Shown: in pieces, positions 50,000 to 57,701 of the stretch
How the letters are laid out: the number at the start of each line of letters is the position of its first letter
How positions within the stretch are numbered: the first letter of the stretch is position 1
Made by a program: the position numbers and the translations under genes
The notes under the pieces: model-generated
Databases searched by the model: none
What the model was told of the DNA's origin: nothing
Seen by the model: the letters and a program-made list of their open reading frames with translations, nothing else
Assembly: GCF_009734385.1 (NCBI RefSeq)
Contig: NZ_CP046452.1
Coordinates: forward strand, 2,294,001 to 2,358,000
Direction of reading: 5' to 3'
Length of the DNA stretch: 64,000 nucleotides
Source: Corynebacterium kalinowskii
GTDB lineage: Bacteria; Actinomycetota; Actinomycetes; Mycobacteriales; Mycobacteriaceae

Positions 50000-51330
50000 C
50001 ACCGCTTCTTCCTCCGACTTCGAATAGTCCAAGAACCTTTACGCTTCCTTCCCTCACCGTCTGCAGTACCAGCCCGACCCGACCCGTCCCGTCCCGACCC
50101 GGAAAATCCAGATCTTGCACACTGGTGATCTGCCGGATCTGACTTATTCGGCAGATTATCTGCCGGATCTGGCAGATCCATTGTTTCCGCTGGTCTAGGC
50201 GAAATCTTGTGTAAGGGTTCGTCGTGTCCTTCGTCGAGTGCACGCAGCCCCGACCCGCGGGCCGCAGATGAATAAGCGTCAGCCAACCCGCGTGCCACCG
50301 TTTCCGGTGAGGGGTCAAAGCGGTCGCTCACAACTTCAGACGTCAGTGCCAGATCGCATTCCGACTGAGACACACGGGCACTGGCGGCAGCTGGTGACTG
50401 CGCTGTCCCTCGGACTGTGTCGCTGGATTGGCCGACCCCACGTGCCACCGTTTCCGGTGAGGGGGACAATGCCGTGTCTTCAGGTGCTACGCGGGGTGCA
50501 CGCGCCGCTGGGTGCGGCGGAGTCCCACGGTCCGTAGCTTCATCTGCGCGGGGATCTATGTCAGGCTCGCGCAATTCAACTTGGTACAACGCTGGCTGGG
50601 CGACATGCTTGGCATGGCAAGGAGCTACTTGGCCAGGAGGAATGTCCTTACTCCGCTTGGTTACAAGTGTAATTCCGTGCTGTTGCGCCCATGGGTGAGA
50701 ATTGATCCACTCAATCGTGGAATCTGAATAGTAGGGTTCTTCTGGGACAGGATATGGCGGAAGAATACGGTCGGCCGTTGGATCGTTCCCGCGTTTTGCA
50801 TTACAGGACCCACATGCGACGACCATCGTTTCCAAAGTCCCAGCTTCACCAGGGACTCGATGATCATAAGTGCCGGCAATCTTTCCCTTACGCGCAGTCC
50901 ACTTCACCACACTTCCGCAGTAGCGACAGGCGTCCCCATCGCGAAGACGGATCTGGATCGTGAGCGCAGGATCACCGTTATCAGCCTTGCGCTGTTTCTC
51001 CCACTCGAGCTCCTCCTGGAGCCGCATGTGGATGAACTCCGGGTCTTCCATGATCTTCCATTGGCGACGACCCTCGATGTCGATGGGCTGCATGAGACCA
51101 GCGAACTCGCAGACGCCCAAAAGATCACGGACACGACTCGGCCCTGCAATGACTGTGGCCGTGCCGAAGTCCACCACGTAGTCAGTGATGAAACCGGCGG
51201 CCTGGGTGGCACACCGTACGAGGAAACCAAAGGTCTCATTCAAGAGTCGTTCGTCGAAATCAACGTACTCGACGACGCCCAAGAGTCGCGGGTGCATTGC
51301 TGCGGTATCTCCGAGTCTCAACCACGGCAT
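49999..51330 (-). CDS. Replication-type protein with HNH domain
   Basis: 443 residues. The first ~110 look like a phage replication winged helix (HPRLLGVVEYVDFDERLLNE, GPSRVRDLLGVCEFAGLMQP). A central HNH domain follows at 125-185 (RLRDGDACRYCGSVVKWTAR, GTYDHRVPGEAG, ACGSCNAKRGND). The rest is low-complexity with a repeated SPETVARG motif. The underlying DNA has iteron-like direct repeats, as in phages whose origin lies inside the initiator gene. Replisome organiser role is inferred. Confidence 0.78.
   Translation of the reverse strand: MPWLRLGDTAAMHPRLLGVVEYVDFDERLLNETFGFLVRCATQAAGFITDYVVDFGTATVIAGPSRVRDLLGVCEFAGLMQPIDIEGRRQWKIMEDPEFIHMRLQEELEWEKQRKADNGDPALTIQIRLRDGDACRYCGSVVKWTARKGKIAGTYDHRVPGEAGTLETMVVACGSCNAKRGNDPTADRILPPYPVPEEPYYSDSTIEWINSHPWAQQHGITLVTKRSKDIPPGQVAPCHAKHVAQPALYQVELREPDIDPRADEATDRGTPPHPAARAPRVAPEDTALSPSPETVARGVGQSSDTVRGTAQSPAAASARVSQSECDLALTSEVVSDRFDPSPETVARGLADAYSSAARGSGLRALDEGHDEPLHKISPRPAETMDLPDPADNLPNKSDPADHQCARSGFSGSGRDGSGRAGTADGEGRKRKGSWTIRSRRKKR
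50128..50464. repeat. Direct repeats, candidate replication origin
   Basis: Two 14-bp copies of ATCTGCCGGATCTG lie at 50128-50141 and 50158-50171. Two 24-bp identical copies beginning CGTGCCACCGTTTCCGGTGA lie at 50291-50314 and 50441-50464; each contains the small palindrome CACCG-TTTC-CGGTG. All sit inside the 3' half of the replication-type gene. Confidence 0.55.
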
Positions 51331-51362
51331 GTCCTTTGTCTCCTCACTGATTCATCGATACT

Positions 51363-51710
51363 TCACTGCTGCCTGCCACGGTCTGGGCCACGGCAGCGCA
51401 CGTTCTTTGCTTCCACGCGACGCCTGCGGAATCGATGCTCCCGATTCCGCGCACCATGACGCCCAGGAACCCGCGCCAGTCTGTCTGCAGGTTCAGCAGA
51501 TCTAAAGGCGTGGCGTCGCGACCGCTCAACCCAGAACGGCTCCGGTTTACGCGACGTGACCTCCAGCGCATCGTGGACAACCCTCAAAGCCTCGGCCACC
51601 TGCCGATAAGCCTCAGCGATCTCTTCCGCAATGATTGCGAACGCCCGCTGGATCGCGCGCCAATCGCAAATGATCTGCTCTCGCTTTGCAGATTCAACAC
51701 TTTGTTCCAT
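51363..51710 (-). CDS. Small phage protein with basic C-terminus
   Basis: 115 residues from ATG 51710. The first half is helical (AIQRAFAIIAEEIAEAYRQV, AEALRVVHDALEVTS); the second is very arginine-rich. The 5' end overlaps the WhiB-like gene by 17 bp. Possibly nucleic-acid binding; no family recognised. Confidence 0.65.
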   Translation of the reverse strand: MEQSVESAKREQIICDWRAIQRAFAIIAEEIAEAYRQVAEALRVVHDALEVTSRKPEPFWVERSRRHAFRSAEPADRLARVPGRHGARNREHRFRRRRVEAKNVRCRGPDRGRQQ

Positions 51711-52122
51711 TGACCTTCTTCCTCCTTTCCCAACAACGACGACACAAATGATCCGCATACTCACGCACTGCATCACCGGGAATCTGTTGAGCACTCCGCG
51801 GGCTCAAGCGTCGGTGGCACCCACGGCAGACCCGCCGAGAGCGATACTCAGGCCGCACTCCCGCGACGACACCATCGATCTCAACTCCCTCAATCTGGAG
51901 CTCAAGAAAACGCTGTTTACATACATCCAGCACCGGACATCGACGGCACAACGTCACTGCCTTTACGTGGCGCTTGGCCACGGAGGGTGCTTTCTCTTTG
52001 TCAACACCGGACTCCCACAACGTCGGATGAACACCTTCGTCATCGCGCGGGCGAGGCCGATACGCCGGTTGACGGCAGGTAGCCCGCTCAAACTCGATCC
52101 CAATAAAGATTCCCGCGTCCAT
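51694..52122 (-). CDS. WhiB-like regulator with extra zinc ribbon
   Basis: 142 residues. The WhiB iron-sulfur cysteines are seen as Cys16, Cys59, Cys62 and Cys68 (VTLCRRCPVLDVCKQRF), followed by VEIDGVVAGVRP in the place of the G-[IV]-W-G-G turn. A second cysteine set, Cys99-x2-Cys102 and Cys127-x2-Cys130, could bind zinc. Phage WhiB proteins can act on host WhiB-dependent promoters. Start and stop overlap or abut the neighbours in the early operon. Confidence 0.82.
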   Translation of the reverse strand: MDAGIFIGIEFERATCRQPAYRPRPRDDEGVHPTLWESGVDKEKAPSVAKRHVKAVTLCRRCPVLDVCKQRFLELQIEGVEIDGVVAGVRPEYRSRRVCRGCHRRLSPRSAQQIPGDAVREYADHLCRRCWERRKKVNGTKC

Positions 52123-52125
52123 GGC

Positions 52126-52884
52126 CTACGTCGCCGCCATCGGTTTCGCGGACACAGTCACGACGCGCAACTTCTGCGGCGCTGCCTCTTGGTCCTCCAC
52201 AACCAACTCGGGTTGCAACGGATCCATGATGGACTGATCTTGCTTCTTCTTTGGCACAAGAGAAACCGATTGGAAACGATCCATGCTGACGAAAACCCGC
52301 GCATCCGCATTACGCGGATTGATGCCGCGGGCTGGCATCGACTCCAATGACAGCGCCTTCGCCACGGCTTTAAGTGCATCAAGCTGAGTCGGAGTGAAGG
52401 CCACAATCCCACTGTCAGCTACATCGGTCGTGCTAATTGTCTGCGGGATATCTGGAAACTGGTGTTCGGGGCCGATCCGATTAACCCGCAGTCGCTTAAG
52501 ACCTAGGCCCAGACCGGACTCGTCGGAGAGCTCGATCCACTCAGATGCAATCATCATTCCCAGTAGCTGCGGCTCGTCCGCGTCATGAGCTGTGACCACT
52601 GGAGCGCACACCTTGACGATCTCTTTCGCTTCACGCAATGAGATAGTGACGACGTCATCTTCGTCGTTCTGCAGGTCGCACAGCTCAATACTCACCTCCA
52701 CCGCACCCATGTGTTGCAGGTTTGCAGCAGTGACAAACAGCCCACTATCCGTCAGCCGGAGTTGAATCACCGAGAACTGAGTGAGCTTAGGATCCGCGAT
52801 AGCAATCATTGCGCGCAACGCCTGAATGAACTCCAGAGCATAGACAATGACCGTCGATCGCACCGGCATCCGTTCCGTCTTCAT
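52126..52884 (-). CDS. DNA polymerase sliding clamp-like protein
   Basis: 252 residues. The strand-rich pattern with FIQALRAMIAIADPK..FSVIQLRLTDSGLFVTAANL, then VTISLREAKEIVKVCAPVV and later IVAFTPTQLDALKAVAKALS, is that of phage-encoded beta-clamp analogues in actinophages. It would tether a polymerase, host or phage. Assigned by pattern; length is shorter than a bacterial DnaN, as common in phages. Confidence 0.6.
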   Translation of the reverse strand: MKTERMPVRSTVIVYALEFIQALRAMIAIADPKLTQFSVIQLRLTDSGLFVTAANLQHMGAVEVSIELCDLQNDEDDVVTISLREAKEIVKVCAPVVTAHDADEPQLLGMMIASEWIELSDESGLGLGLKRLRVNRIGPEHQFPDIPQTISTTDVADSGIVAFTPTQLDALKAVAKALSLESMPARGINPRNADARVFVSMDRFQSVSLVPKKKQDQSIMDPLQPELVVEDQEAAPQKLRVVTVSAKPMAAT

Positions 52885-53078
52885 GCCTGCCGCCTTTCAA
52901 ATGCAATAGGTAACTCGGGTTGGTTCTCGCCAGGCGCCGGTGACCGATCAGGGTTCTCGATCCACATGAACAAAGAAATCTTTCGTTGCTCTGTGAGGGA
53001 TTCCCACCACCGATTCGCCTCGATGACGGAGGGACTACTCACGTTTGTTTTCCTCAGTTTCGTCACGTCGATCAGCAA
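52881..53078 (-). CDS. Small early phage protein
   Basis: 65 residues, overlapping the clamp-like gene by 4 bp and the next gene by 44 bp. Helix EANRWWESLTEQRKISLFMW is the main feature. Function unknown. Confidence 0.6.
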   Translation of the reverse strand: MLIDVTKLRKTNVSSPSVIEANRWWESLTEQRKISLFMWIENPDRSPAPGENQPELPIAFERRQA

Positions 53079-53292
53079 AATTGAGCAGGCTAGCGGCCAT
53101 CATGCGGAGCTCCGCCGACGTCACCTCGGGAATCCCCAAAAAGGATGAAGGCTCGGCGTTGAAAAACACCACGATCTTGGCTTCGGCAGGCTTGAGCCCC
53201 AGCAAGACATGAGCTTTGAAAATCGCTGCCAAACAATCAGCCAAGGCGACCTTGATCCGGTCCTGCAGCAACTGAGCAGGTGATGGTTTCAT
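53035..53292 (-). CDS. Small early phage protein
   Basis: 85 residues from ATG 53292, overlapping the upstream stop by 4 bp. Helical start (AQLLQDRIKVALADCLAAIF), a strand IVVFFNAEPSSFLG and a charged end. No family recognised. Confidence 0.68.
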   Translation of the reverse strand: MKPSPAQLLQDRIKVALADCLAAIFKAHVLLGLKPAEAKIVVFFNAEPSSFLGIPEVTSAELRMMAASLLNFADRRDETEENKRE

Positions 53293-53606
53293 TTCCGTCG
53301 CTTCCTTCGAAGAAGTTGTTCCTTGATATGTGGCGGGCACCCCTTGACATCCCCACGAGGAATCGCCGTGCAGGACGCCACATGAGGCAGCCACAACAGC
53401 TCGCCGTCTGCGCGGGCCTGCTTCTGCTCCGCGCGAGTTAACGGGTAAGCCCTGACTTCCCTGACCCCGGCCTCCAGGTCGAAAGACTTCTTCAATCTGT
53501 AGGTGCCATCGGCATCAGGTGAAATCATCAGGGCCAGCCAAGCGCCGTTGATGGTCTTGACCCACTTGATGGGCTGACCGCAGTCCTTGCAGTGTTTAGC
53601 CGGCAT
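53289..53606 (-). CDS. Phage protein with a zinc-ribbon-like start
   Basis: 105 residues from ATG 53606. Begins MPAKHCKDCGQPIKWVKTIN, a Cys-x2-Cys knuckle seen in many small phage proteins; a second Cys pair (ASCTAIPRGDVKGC) may complete a metal site. Basic C-terminus. 11-bp overlap with the upstream gene. Confidence 0.68.
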   Translation of the reverse strand: MPAKHCKDCGQPIKWVKTINGAWLALMISPDADGTYRLKKSFDLEAGVREVRAYPLTRAEQKQARADGELLWLPHVASCTAIPRGDVKGCPPHIKEQLLRRKRRK

Positions 53607-53883
53607 GACACAACTCCTTCCTGGCCTCGCGCATAGGAATGTGCCCTGGGTCTGCCTTGCGCCGAAGCTTGTCGGCGTCACCGACCGGGGTGCCCGTATG
53701 CGCGCCGCCCCATCTACCGACGGCACCGAGCAGCGGGTAATCGTCAAGCGACTCTCCACCCCGGCAGCGATGCTCTGCGAGGTGGTTGTAGCAGCACTTG
53801 CACAGGCCCCGGGCTTCATGAACCTTCATGTTCTGGCAGCGCAAGCACACGGTTAGCCGGCGACCACGCTTATGCTTTCCCAT
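53596..53883 (-). CDS. Small cysteine-rich phage protein
   Basis: 95 residues from ATG 53883. Four cysteines in CLRCQNMKVHEARGLCKCCY suggest one zinc finger. Likely nucleic-acid binding. 14-bp overlap with the upstream gene's end. Confidence 0.66.
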   Translation of the reverse strand: MGKHKRGRRLTVCLRCQNMKVHEARGLCKCCYNHLAEHRCRGGESLDDYPLLGAVGRWGGAHTGTPVGDADKLRRKADPGHIPMREARKELCHAG

Positions 53884-54187
53884 TCGACGCCTCAGCTTCC
53901 TTGAGAGCGGGCTCAGCCCAATCCAGAATCCGAAGCAACGTGTTGGCCTGGGCACCCATTTCATGCGATTCTTTCCACGGCTTCGCCCACCTCCGGGCAA
54001 TATGAACGCTGACGAACCTGCGACCTCCAATCGTCAGGAATCGGTAGACCTGATCACCCGGCACCATGAAGCGCGGGATGATCGACGCCAAGTCACCAAC
54101 TTCGACATGCGCGGTACCGCGATAACGAGCAAGGCCGACGCGATGTCCTGACACAGGTTCGACGATGCGATGGGTTTTGGTCAGCAT
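53870..54187 (-). CDS. Early phage protein of unknown function
   Basis: 105 residues from ATG 54187. Strand-rich first part (IVEPVSGHRVGLARYRGTAH, VYRFLTIGGRRFVSVHIARR) and a helical C-terminus. 7-bp overlap with the upstream gene. No family recognised. Confidence 0.65.
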   Translation of the reverse strand: MLTKTHRIVEPVSGHRVGLARYRGTAHVEVGDLASIIPRFMVPGDQVYRFLTIGGRRFVSVHIARRWAKPWKESHEMGAQANTLLRILDWAEPALKEAEASNGKA

Positions 54188-54423
54188 GCTCCATCCTCCA
54201 AGACACCGAAAGATCGCACTTCGTTCCAAGGAATCCGCTGAGGATTGTGGACGGTGGCATCATTGATCGGCACCGACTTCTTGTTCAGCCACGGATAGAT
54301 GTGCCACACCCTGCCGGACATGTCCTCGACCTTGTTGCACCCGTGGTCCTTTAACAAAAGTTCTAACGCCTTAACGTCATCGGGCTCCTGGCCGCTCATA
54401 TCAATCAAAGGCCGGTACGTCAC
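54181..54423 (-). CDS. Early phage protein of unknown function
   Basis: 80 residues. DVKALELLLKDHGCNKVEDM, then VWHIYPWLNKKSVPINDATV. Overlaps the redoxin gene by 4 bp. No family recognised. Confidence 0.65.
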   Translation of the reverse strand: MTYRPLIDMSGQEPDDVKALELLLKDHGCNKVEDMSGRVWHIYPWLNKKSVPINDATVHNPQRIPWNEVRSFGVLEDGAC

Positions 54424-54695
54424 GATGCCACCTCCTGATCCTTGGCAAGAAAAGCAAGGGCTTCCAAATCACCGGAGCGGTTGCCAGTCATGTAATGCGG
54501 CTGCTCATCGGCATGAACTTCAACGAAAGGCAAGCTTTCGTCAAGATCGAGTTCTTTTACTTTGGCCATGATGAAGTCCCGATGGCTATCGGCGTCTTGC
54601 TCGGTGAACATGATCTCCGCCTTCGTCAGAAATCGCTTTACGTGCCGGCAAGCAACACATGTCGGCCGACCATAAACTACTGCTCTCAACGACAT
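54420..54695 (-). CDS. NrdH/glutaredoxin-like redoxin
   Basis: 91 residues. The thioredoxin-fold active site is YGRPTCVACRHVKRFLTKAE with C-V-A-C, followed by a cis-proline strand SLPFVEV and the C-terminal HYMTGNRSGDLEALAFL. Such proteins reduce ribonucleotide reductase; phages carry them to boost dNTP supply. No reductase gene is visible here. Confidence 0.85.
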   Translation of the reverse strand: MSLRAVVYGRPTCVACRHVKRFLTKAEIMFTEQDADSHRDFIMAKVKELDLDESLPFVEVHADEQPHYMTGNRSGDLEALAFLAKDQEVAS

Positions 54696-54919
54696 GTCTG
54701 CTCCTGCTTCCCGATCTGAATAATCTCGCTTTGGTCCTCAGTCACCAGACGCATCGTGGCGCCATCGACCATTAATCTGAGTGCGTTGACAATCTCTCGG
54801 GCTTCCTTTGCCCCGCTGATGTTCGACAACCGCGAATCCCACATCACGGTGAGCGTCGCCTGGAGCTCATCGATGCAATCATCGACTTCAGCTTCGAGGT
54901 CCTTTTCTTGGTCGATCAT
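54686..54919 (-). CDS. Small early phage protein
   Basis: 77 acidic residues from ATG 54919, overlapping the upstream stop (ATGA). Helical: LEAEVDDCIDELQATLTVMW and KEAREIVNALRLMVDGATMR. No family recognised. Confidence 0.68.
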   Translation of the reverse strand: MIDQEKDLEAEVDDCIDELQATLTVMWDSRLSNISGAKEAREIVNALRLMVDGATMRLVTEDQSEIIQIGKQEQTCR

Positions 54920-55077
54920 TGAGGAATCACCCCAAACCATTCGCCGATGATGAGACAGCCCATCGCTCCCCACAACGCCACGCCGAGGGCACCGAAATAC
55001 CAGTCTGGCAACCCGGGCTTCGGATCGTAAACGCTGACTACTCGGGCGAGATCCAGCAAGTCGTTATCCCACGTCAT
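54916..55077 (-). CDS. Tiny phage membrane protein (53 aa)
   Basis: The frame reads MTWDNDLLDLARVVSVYDPK and continues to a single membrane span (YFGALGVALWGAMGCLII), ending GEWFGVIPQ. Both ends overlap neighbours by 4 bp in ATGA form, which strongly supports translation. Function unknown. Confidence 0.75.
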   Translation of the reverse strand: MTWDNDLLDLARVVSVYDPKPGLPDWYFGALGVALWGAMGCLIIGEWFGVIPQ

Positions 55078-55277
55078 GCCGTCGCCTGCTTCCGAAGGAA
55101 GTTGTCTAGATCTTTTGGGTCAATCCGAATGTGGTGGTTCTTAGCCTTGCTTGCGCCTGGGAGGCGCTTTCGTGAAGGCAGAATTCCTTGCCGGCAAAAC
55201 TTCCGAATCGTCCACTCGCTATAGCCTGAGATTTCAGCAGCCTTTGCCACTGAAATAAGCTGCGTGGTTACGCCCAT
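55074..55277 (-). CDS. Excisionase-type DNA-binding protein
   Basis: 67 residues. ISVAKAAEISGYSEWTIRKF, CRQGILPSRKRLPG, then IRIDPKDLDNFLRKQ is the winged HTH of the helix_turn_helix_17/Xis type. It may help excision or regulate early genes. The integrase lies 6 kb away on the other side of the switch, so the Xis role is uncertain. Confidence 0.8.
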   Translation of the reverse strand: MGVTTQLISVAKAAEISGYSEWTIRKFCRQGILPSRKRLPGASKAKNHHIRIDPKDLDNFLRKQATA

Positions 55278-55525
55278 GGTCGCTCCTCCATCTCCGTTGC
55301 GAATGCGGCAGCCGTAATGGATTCGGCGAGAACATCCGCGGCCTGCTTGAATGCCTGATCTAGGAAGGTGTCCACACGATGGAGTTGCCGAGAATCAAGG
55401 TCGTACTCGGATTCGAGCGTTCCCATGATCCCTTCCTGGGATTCTGCAAGGTTCACGCCGATCAAGTCGCGGATCGACCACTCTGGCGTGACGCCTTTCT
55501 TTGGTGCTATCGTCTGCTTAGACAT
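55268..55525 (-). CDS. Small early phage protein
   Basis: 85 residues from ATG 55525 with an AAAGGAAATTCA site. Helical C-terminal half (FLDQAFKQAADVLAESITAA). 10-bp overlap with the HTH gene. No family recognised. Confidence 0.7.
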   Translation of the reverse strand: MSKQTIAPKKGVTPEWSIRDLIGVNLAESQEGIMGTLESEYDLDSRQLHRVDTFLDQAFKQAADVLAESITAAAFATEMEERPWA

Positions 55526-55549
55526 TGAATTTCCTTTCATTGTTTTCTG

Positions 55550-55575
55550 GCCGGGTGTTGCACCACCCGGCTTTT
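55550..55575 (+). terminator. Hairpin with plus-strand T-run in the early region
   Basis: GCCGGGTG/CACCCGGC with loop TTGCAC is followed by TTTT on the plus strand. It is oriented against antisense transcription into the antirepressor gene; on the minus strand there is no T-run. Confidence 0.65.
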
Positions 55576-55588
55576 CATTTGCCGGTGG

Positions 55589-56368
55589 CTAGATGATTGA
55601 GAGCTGGCTGCCAACCGCGAGACGATCGCGAAGCGCTTCGATTCCTTTAGGTGTGACCCGAAGCGTTGGCGCTGCTTGCTCCCACTCCTCGGTTCGCGAA
55701 TTGAAGAATGGTTTCCCGAACTTTGCGACCAGGCGCCCGTTGTCCACATGACGTTGGTACGGCTCCCAGTGCGCACGCCGGCCACTGCCCGCCCGAAAGA
55801 TCCAGCCAATTTCTTCCATGAAGTCAAAGAGTCGTTGGCGCCCGATCGAGATATCCGGATCCCTCGACAAGACCTTCGCTGCTTCGCTGACGGACAAGTC
55901 ACCTCCCACAGAGGCGAGATTCGCCCACGCCGCAGCTTTGGGTTCCAGTTCACGGATCCGATCTTCACGTTCGGCCAAAACCTTTTGTGCTTCTAGTACT
56001 GCTGCTGCCATGAGCTCGTGACCCGACAGAGGTTTCTCGACGACCGAATAGGATCCCGTTCGACGAATCGAAGGCAGTACCTCGGTGGTGATCCATCGGC
56101 GGAAGGCCCGCGCCCGATCTGAGTTGGCTCTCACGATTGCCGTGTATAAGCCGGACTCGTTCACCGTGGTCATGGTTTGGGCTCCGCCTGGGGTACGCAC
56201 TTTTGCGTACCCTTTGTCTTCGTCATCGACTCCCCGAAACATGGTGTTCGCGTCGCGGTATTCGAGGACCCGGGCGATGTCAGCCGCCACCCACATCGGT
56301 TCGCCGAAATCGTCGGAGATGATCCGTACCTGGTTCCCTCGAAAGTCGAGCAGTTGGACTTCACTCAT
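55589..56368 (-). CDS. Phage antirepressor (Bro-N plus KilA-C)
   Basis: 259 residues. Bro-N domain at 1-105: QLLDFRGNQVRIISDDFGEP, WVAADIARVLEYRDANTMF, NESGLYTAIVRANSDRARAF, then RRWITTEVLPSIRRTGSY. KilA-C-like domain at 150-255: LSVSEAAKVLSRDPDISIGR, FMEEIGWIFR and TLRVTPKGIEALRDRL. Antirepressors of this build inactivate phage repressors or regulate early genes. Confidence 0.92.
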   Translation of the reverse strand: MSEVQLLDFRGNQVRIISDDFGEPMWVAADIARVLEYRDANTMFRGVDDEDKGYAKVRTPGGAQTMTTVNESGLYTAIVRANSDRARAFRRWITTEVLPSIRRTGSYSVVEKPLSGHELMAAAVLEAQKVLAEREDRIRELEPKAAAWANLASVGGDLSVSEAAKVLSRDPDISIGRQRLFDFMEEIGWIFRAGSGRRAHWEPYQRHVDNGRLVAKFGKPFFNSRTEEWEQAAPTLRVTPKGIEALRDRLAVGSQLSII

Positions 56369-56383
56369 GGCTGCACCTTTTCG

Positions 56384-56512
56384 CTAGAAGCGCCAGAACT
56401 GTTCGAACGTCCGGCGATCAACTGGGCGGTTGATGATCCACCAATCGATGCCGAGGCTAAGCACCAACAGCACCAGCAGTGCGACCGTGCCTGCGATTAA
56501 CCAACTCAACAT
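56384..56512 (-). CDS. Tiny phage membrane protein (42 aa)
   Basis: An ATG at 56512 follows a strong GAGGAGAAAGAAA site. The protein is MLSWLIAGTVALLVLLVLSL and then a short basic/aromatic tail (IINRPVDRRTFEQFWRF). One membrane span. Lies 15 bp before the antirepressor gene. Overlaps the gene at 56457 in another frame. Confidence 0.65.
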   Translation of the reverse strand: MLSWLIAGTVALLVLLVLSLGIDWWIINRPVDRRTFEQFWRF

Positions 56513-56687
56513 TTTCTTTCTCCTCAAGTTCTCTTCCGGTTGCGATCTTCTCGATCGTGTTGATTGCTGATGCCAAGCGAAGCTGGTCCCTCTGGCTCCA
56601 GCCCTCTTGGTCTTTGCCCCGTTTTAACCACCGCACGCCCTGCCGAAGCAGTGCCGCCGCGACGGATCGTTTTCGATGTACTCCCAT
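56457..56687 (-). CDS. Small early phage protein
   Basis: 76 basic residues with an AAAGGAAGACCA site before ATG 56687. RSVAAALLRQGVRWLKRGKD and QRDQLRLASAINTIEKIATG are helical. Its last 18 codons overlap the tiny membrane gene in another frame. No family recognised. Confidence 0.6.
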   Translation of the reverse strand: MGVHRKRSVAAALLRQGVRWLKRGKDQEGWSQRDQLRLASAINTIEKIATGRELEEKENVELVNRRHGRTAGAVGA

Positions 56688-56750
56688 TGGTCTTCCTTTC
56701 TTGTGCTGGTGCTCGCGTGGCTTCCCCTCCGCACGAGCGGTGATTCAGTT

Positions 56751-56797
56751 GTTGTGTTTCACTTCTTCTAGGGACGCTTCCCTGGAGAGCGAGGTGA
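56751..56797 (+). repeat. Hairpin-leader repeat, copy 1
   Basis: 47 bp, 43 identical to 57756-57802. It contains a stem TTCTAGGGA/TCCCTGGAG with loop CGCT and ends in the ribosome site GAGGTGA for the plus-strand gene at 56804. All four differences are transitions; one leaves the stem paired (G-U to A-U). Confidence 0.75.
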
Positions 56798-57343
56798 TTG
56801 ATGATGAGTGAGCAGGATGAGCGCCCCGATGCATACAGCACTGCCGATGTGGAGTTTGCGCTTCGCCGGGACGGTCTGGACTTGTCGGCGGACTTGGTTG
56901 TGAAGCTCGCCGAGGTTCGAAAGAAGGCTCTCGATGCGGTTGAAGTGGGGCCAGCGCGAGCGCTGTTCTTGTACATTGACGGTGCAACTCATGCAGTTGT
57001 TGATGCCATGGCGCGGTTGGAGCGTCGGTTTAACTCCGCTGACTGATCCAGGTCGGTAGGCCCATCGGGCTTCTGACGGTATGCCGAGCCGCTCGACGAG
57101 GGATTTCTCCGGTGTTGCATGACTGGTGGCTTCTCGTGATTCCGCGTTAGAGGCCACCGGTCTTGATTTCGCAACGTCATGCATTTGAAGCACTAACCGG
57201 ATGTACTGGAGATCTGAATCTGCCAGGTCCTTCGCAGCCTTACCTCCCAATGTTTTCAATAGGTTGTGCCGTAATTGGGTGAGAATGCCGAGGGCTACGG
57301 GACCATCGCCCGTGGGTAAATTGAATTCCCTAATCCACGGCAT
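56768..57343 (-). CDS. Early phage protein, C-terminal half antisense to another gene
   Basis: 191 codons. The start overlaps the upstream stop (TAATG), a sign of translational coupling. The first ~100 residues read like a protein (GDGPVALGILTQLRHNLLKT, DLADSDLQYIRLVLQMHDVA). From about residue 100 the frame runs antisense to the plus-strand gene at 56804-57046 and looks less protein-like. The true gene may have been shortened or lengthened by mutation. Confidence 0.5.
   Translation of the reverse strand: MPWIREFNLPTGDGPVALGILTQLRHNLLKTLGGKAAKDLADSDLQYIRLVLQMHDVAKSRPVASNAESREATSHATPEKSLVERLGIPSEARWAYRPGSVSGVKPTLQPRHGINNCMSCTVNVQEQRSRWPHFNRIESLLSNLGELHNQVRRQVQTVPAKRKLHIGSAVCIGALILLTHHQSPRSPGKRP
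56804..57046 (+). CDS. Plus-strand mini-gene 1 within the early operon
   Basis: 80 residues from ATG 56804 (ATG 56801 also possible) behind GAGGTG. Sequence MSEQDERPDAYSTADVEFAL, then ADLVVKLAEVRKKALDAVEV looks like a real folded helical protein. It runs against the leftward early genes and shares its leader with the gene at 57808. Function unknown. Confidence 0.6.
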   Translation: MSEQDERPDAYSTADVEFALRRDGLDLSADLVVKLAEVRKKALDAVEVGPARALFLYIDGATHAVVDAMARLERRFNSAD

Positions 57344-57690
57344 TAGATGACCCCAAAATCGATGCCTCGATGTACGAGCAGCAAAGCCACATGCGCCGTG
57401 TCCGGATTCCCAGGCGATTCCTGCGGCGCCACGGCCTGTTCCTGCACTTTCCGCAGACGTCGCAGCGCAGACACCGCAACATCGATAGCGTGCTCTAGTC
57501 GCTTGCGAGCCACCTTGTATGTAATGCGTGCTTTGCCCAATGCCCCGTCGTCGCTCTTACCGGTTGCAAGCAGATCAACGTAGCTGTCCGAAGTTTCGAT
57601 ATAGCGCTGGACGGCGAGCGTCAGCTCGGCATCCGCGACTCGGTGAGCACCCTCGGCTAGTCGCAGATTGGCTTCGGCCAATTTGTCCAT
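57343..57690 (-). CDS. Early phage protein, helical
   Basis: 115 residues from ATG 57690, preceded by the shared leader GCAAACAGGAAAGA. Two long amphipathic helices (NLRLAEGAHRVADAELTLAV; ARKRLEHAIDVAVSALRRLR). Coupled to the next gene by TAATG. Function unknown. Confidence 0.72.
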   Translation of the reverse strand: MDKLAEANLRLAEGAHRVADAELTLAVQRYIETSDSYVDLLATGKSDDGALGKARITYKVARKRLEHAIDVAVSALRRLRKVQEQAVAPQESPGNPDTAHVALLLVHRGIDFGVI

Positions 57691-57701
57691 GATTGTCTCT
57701 T

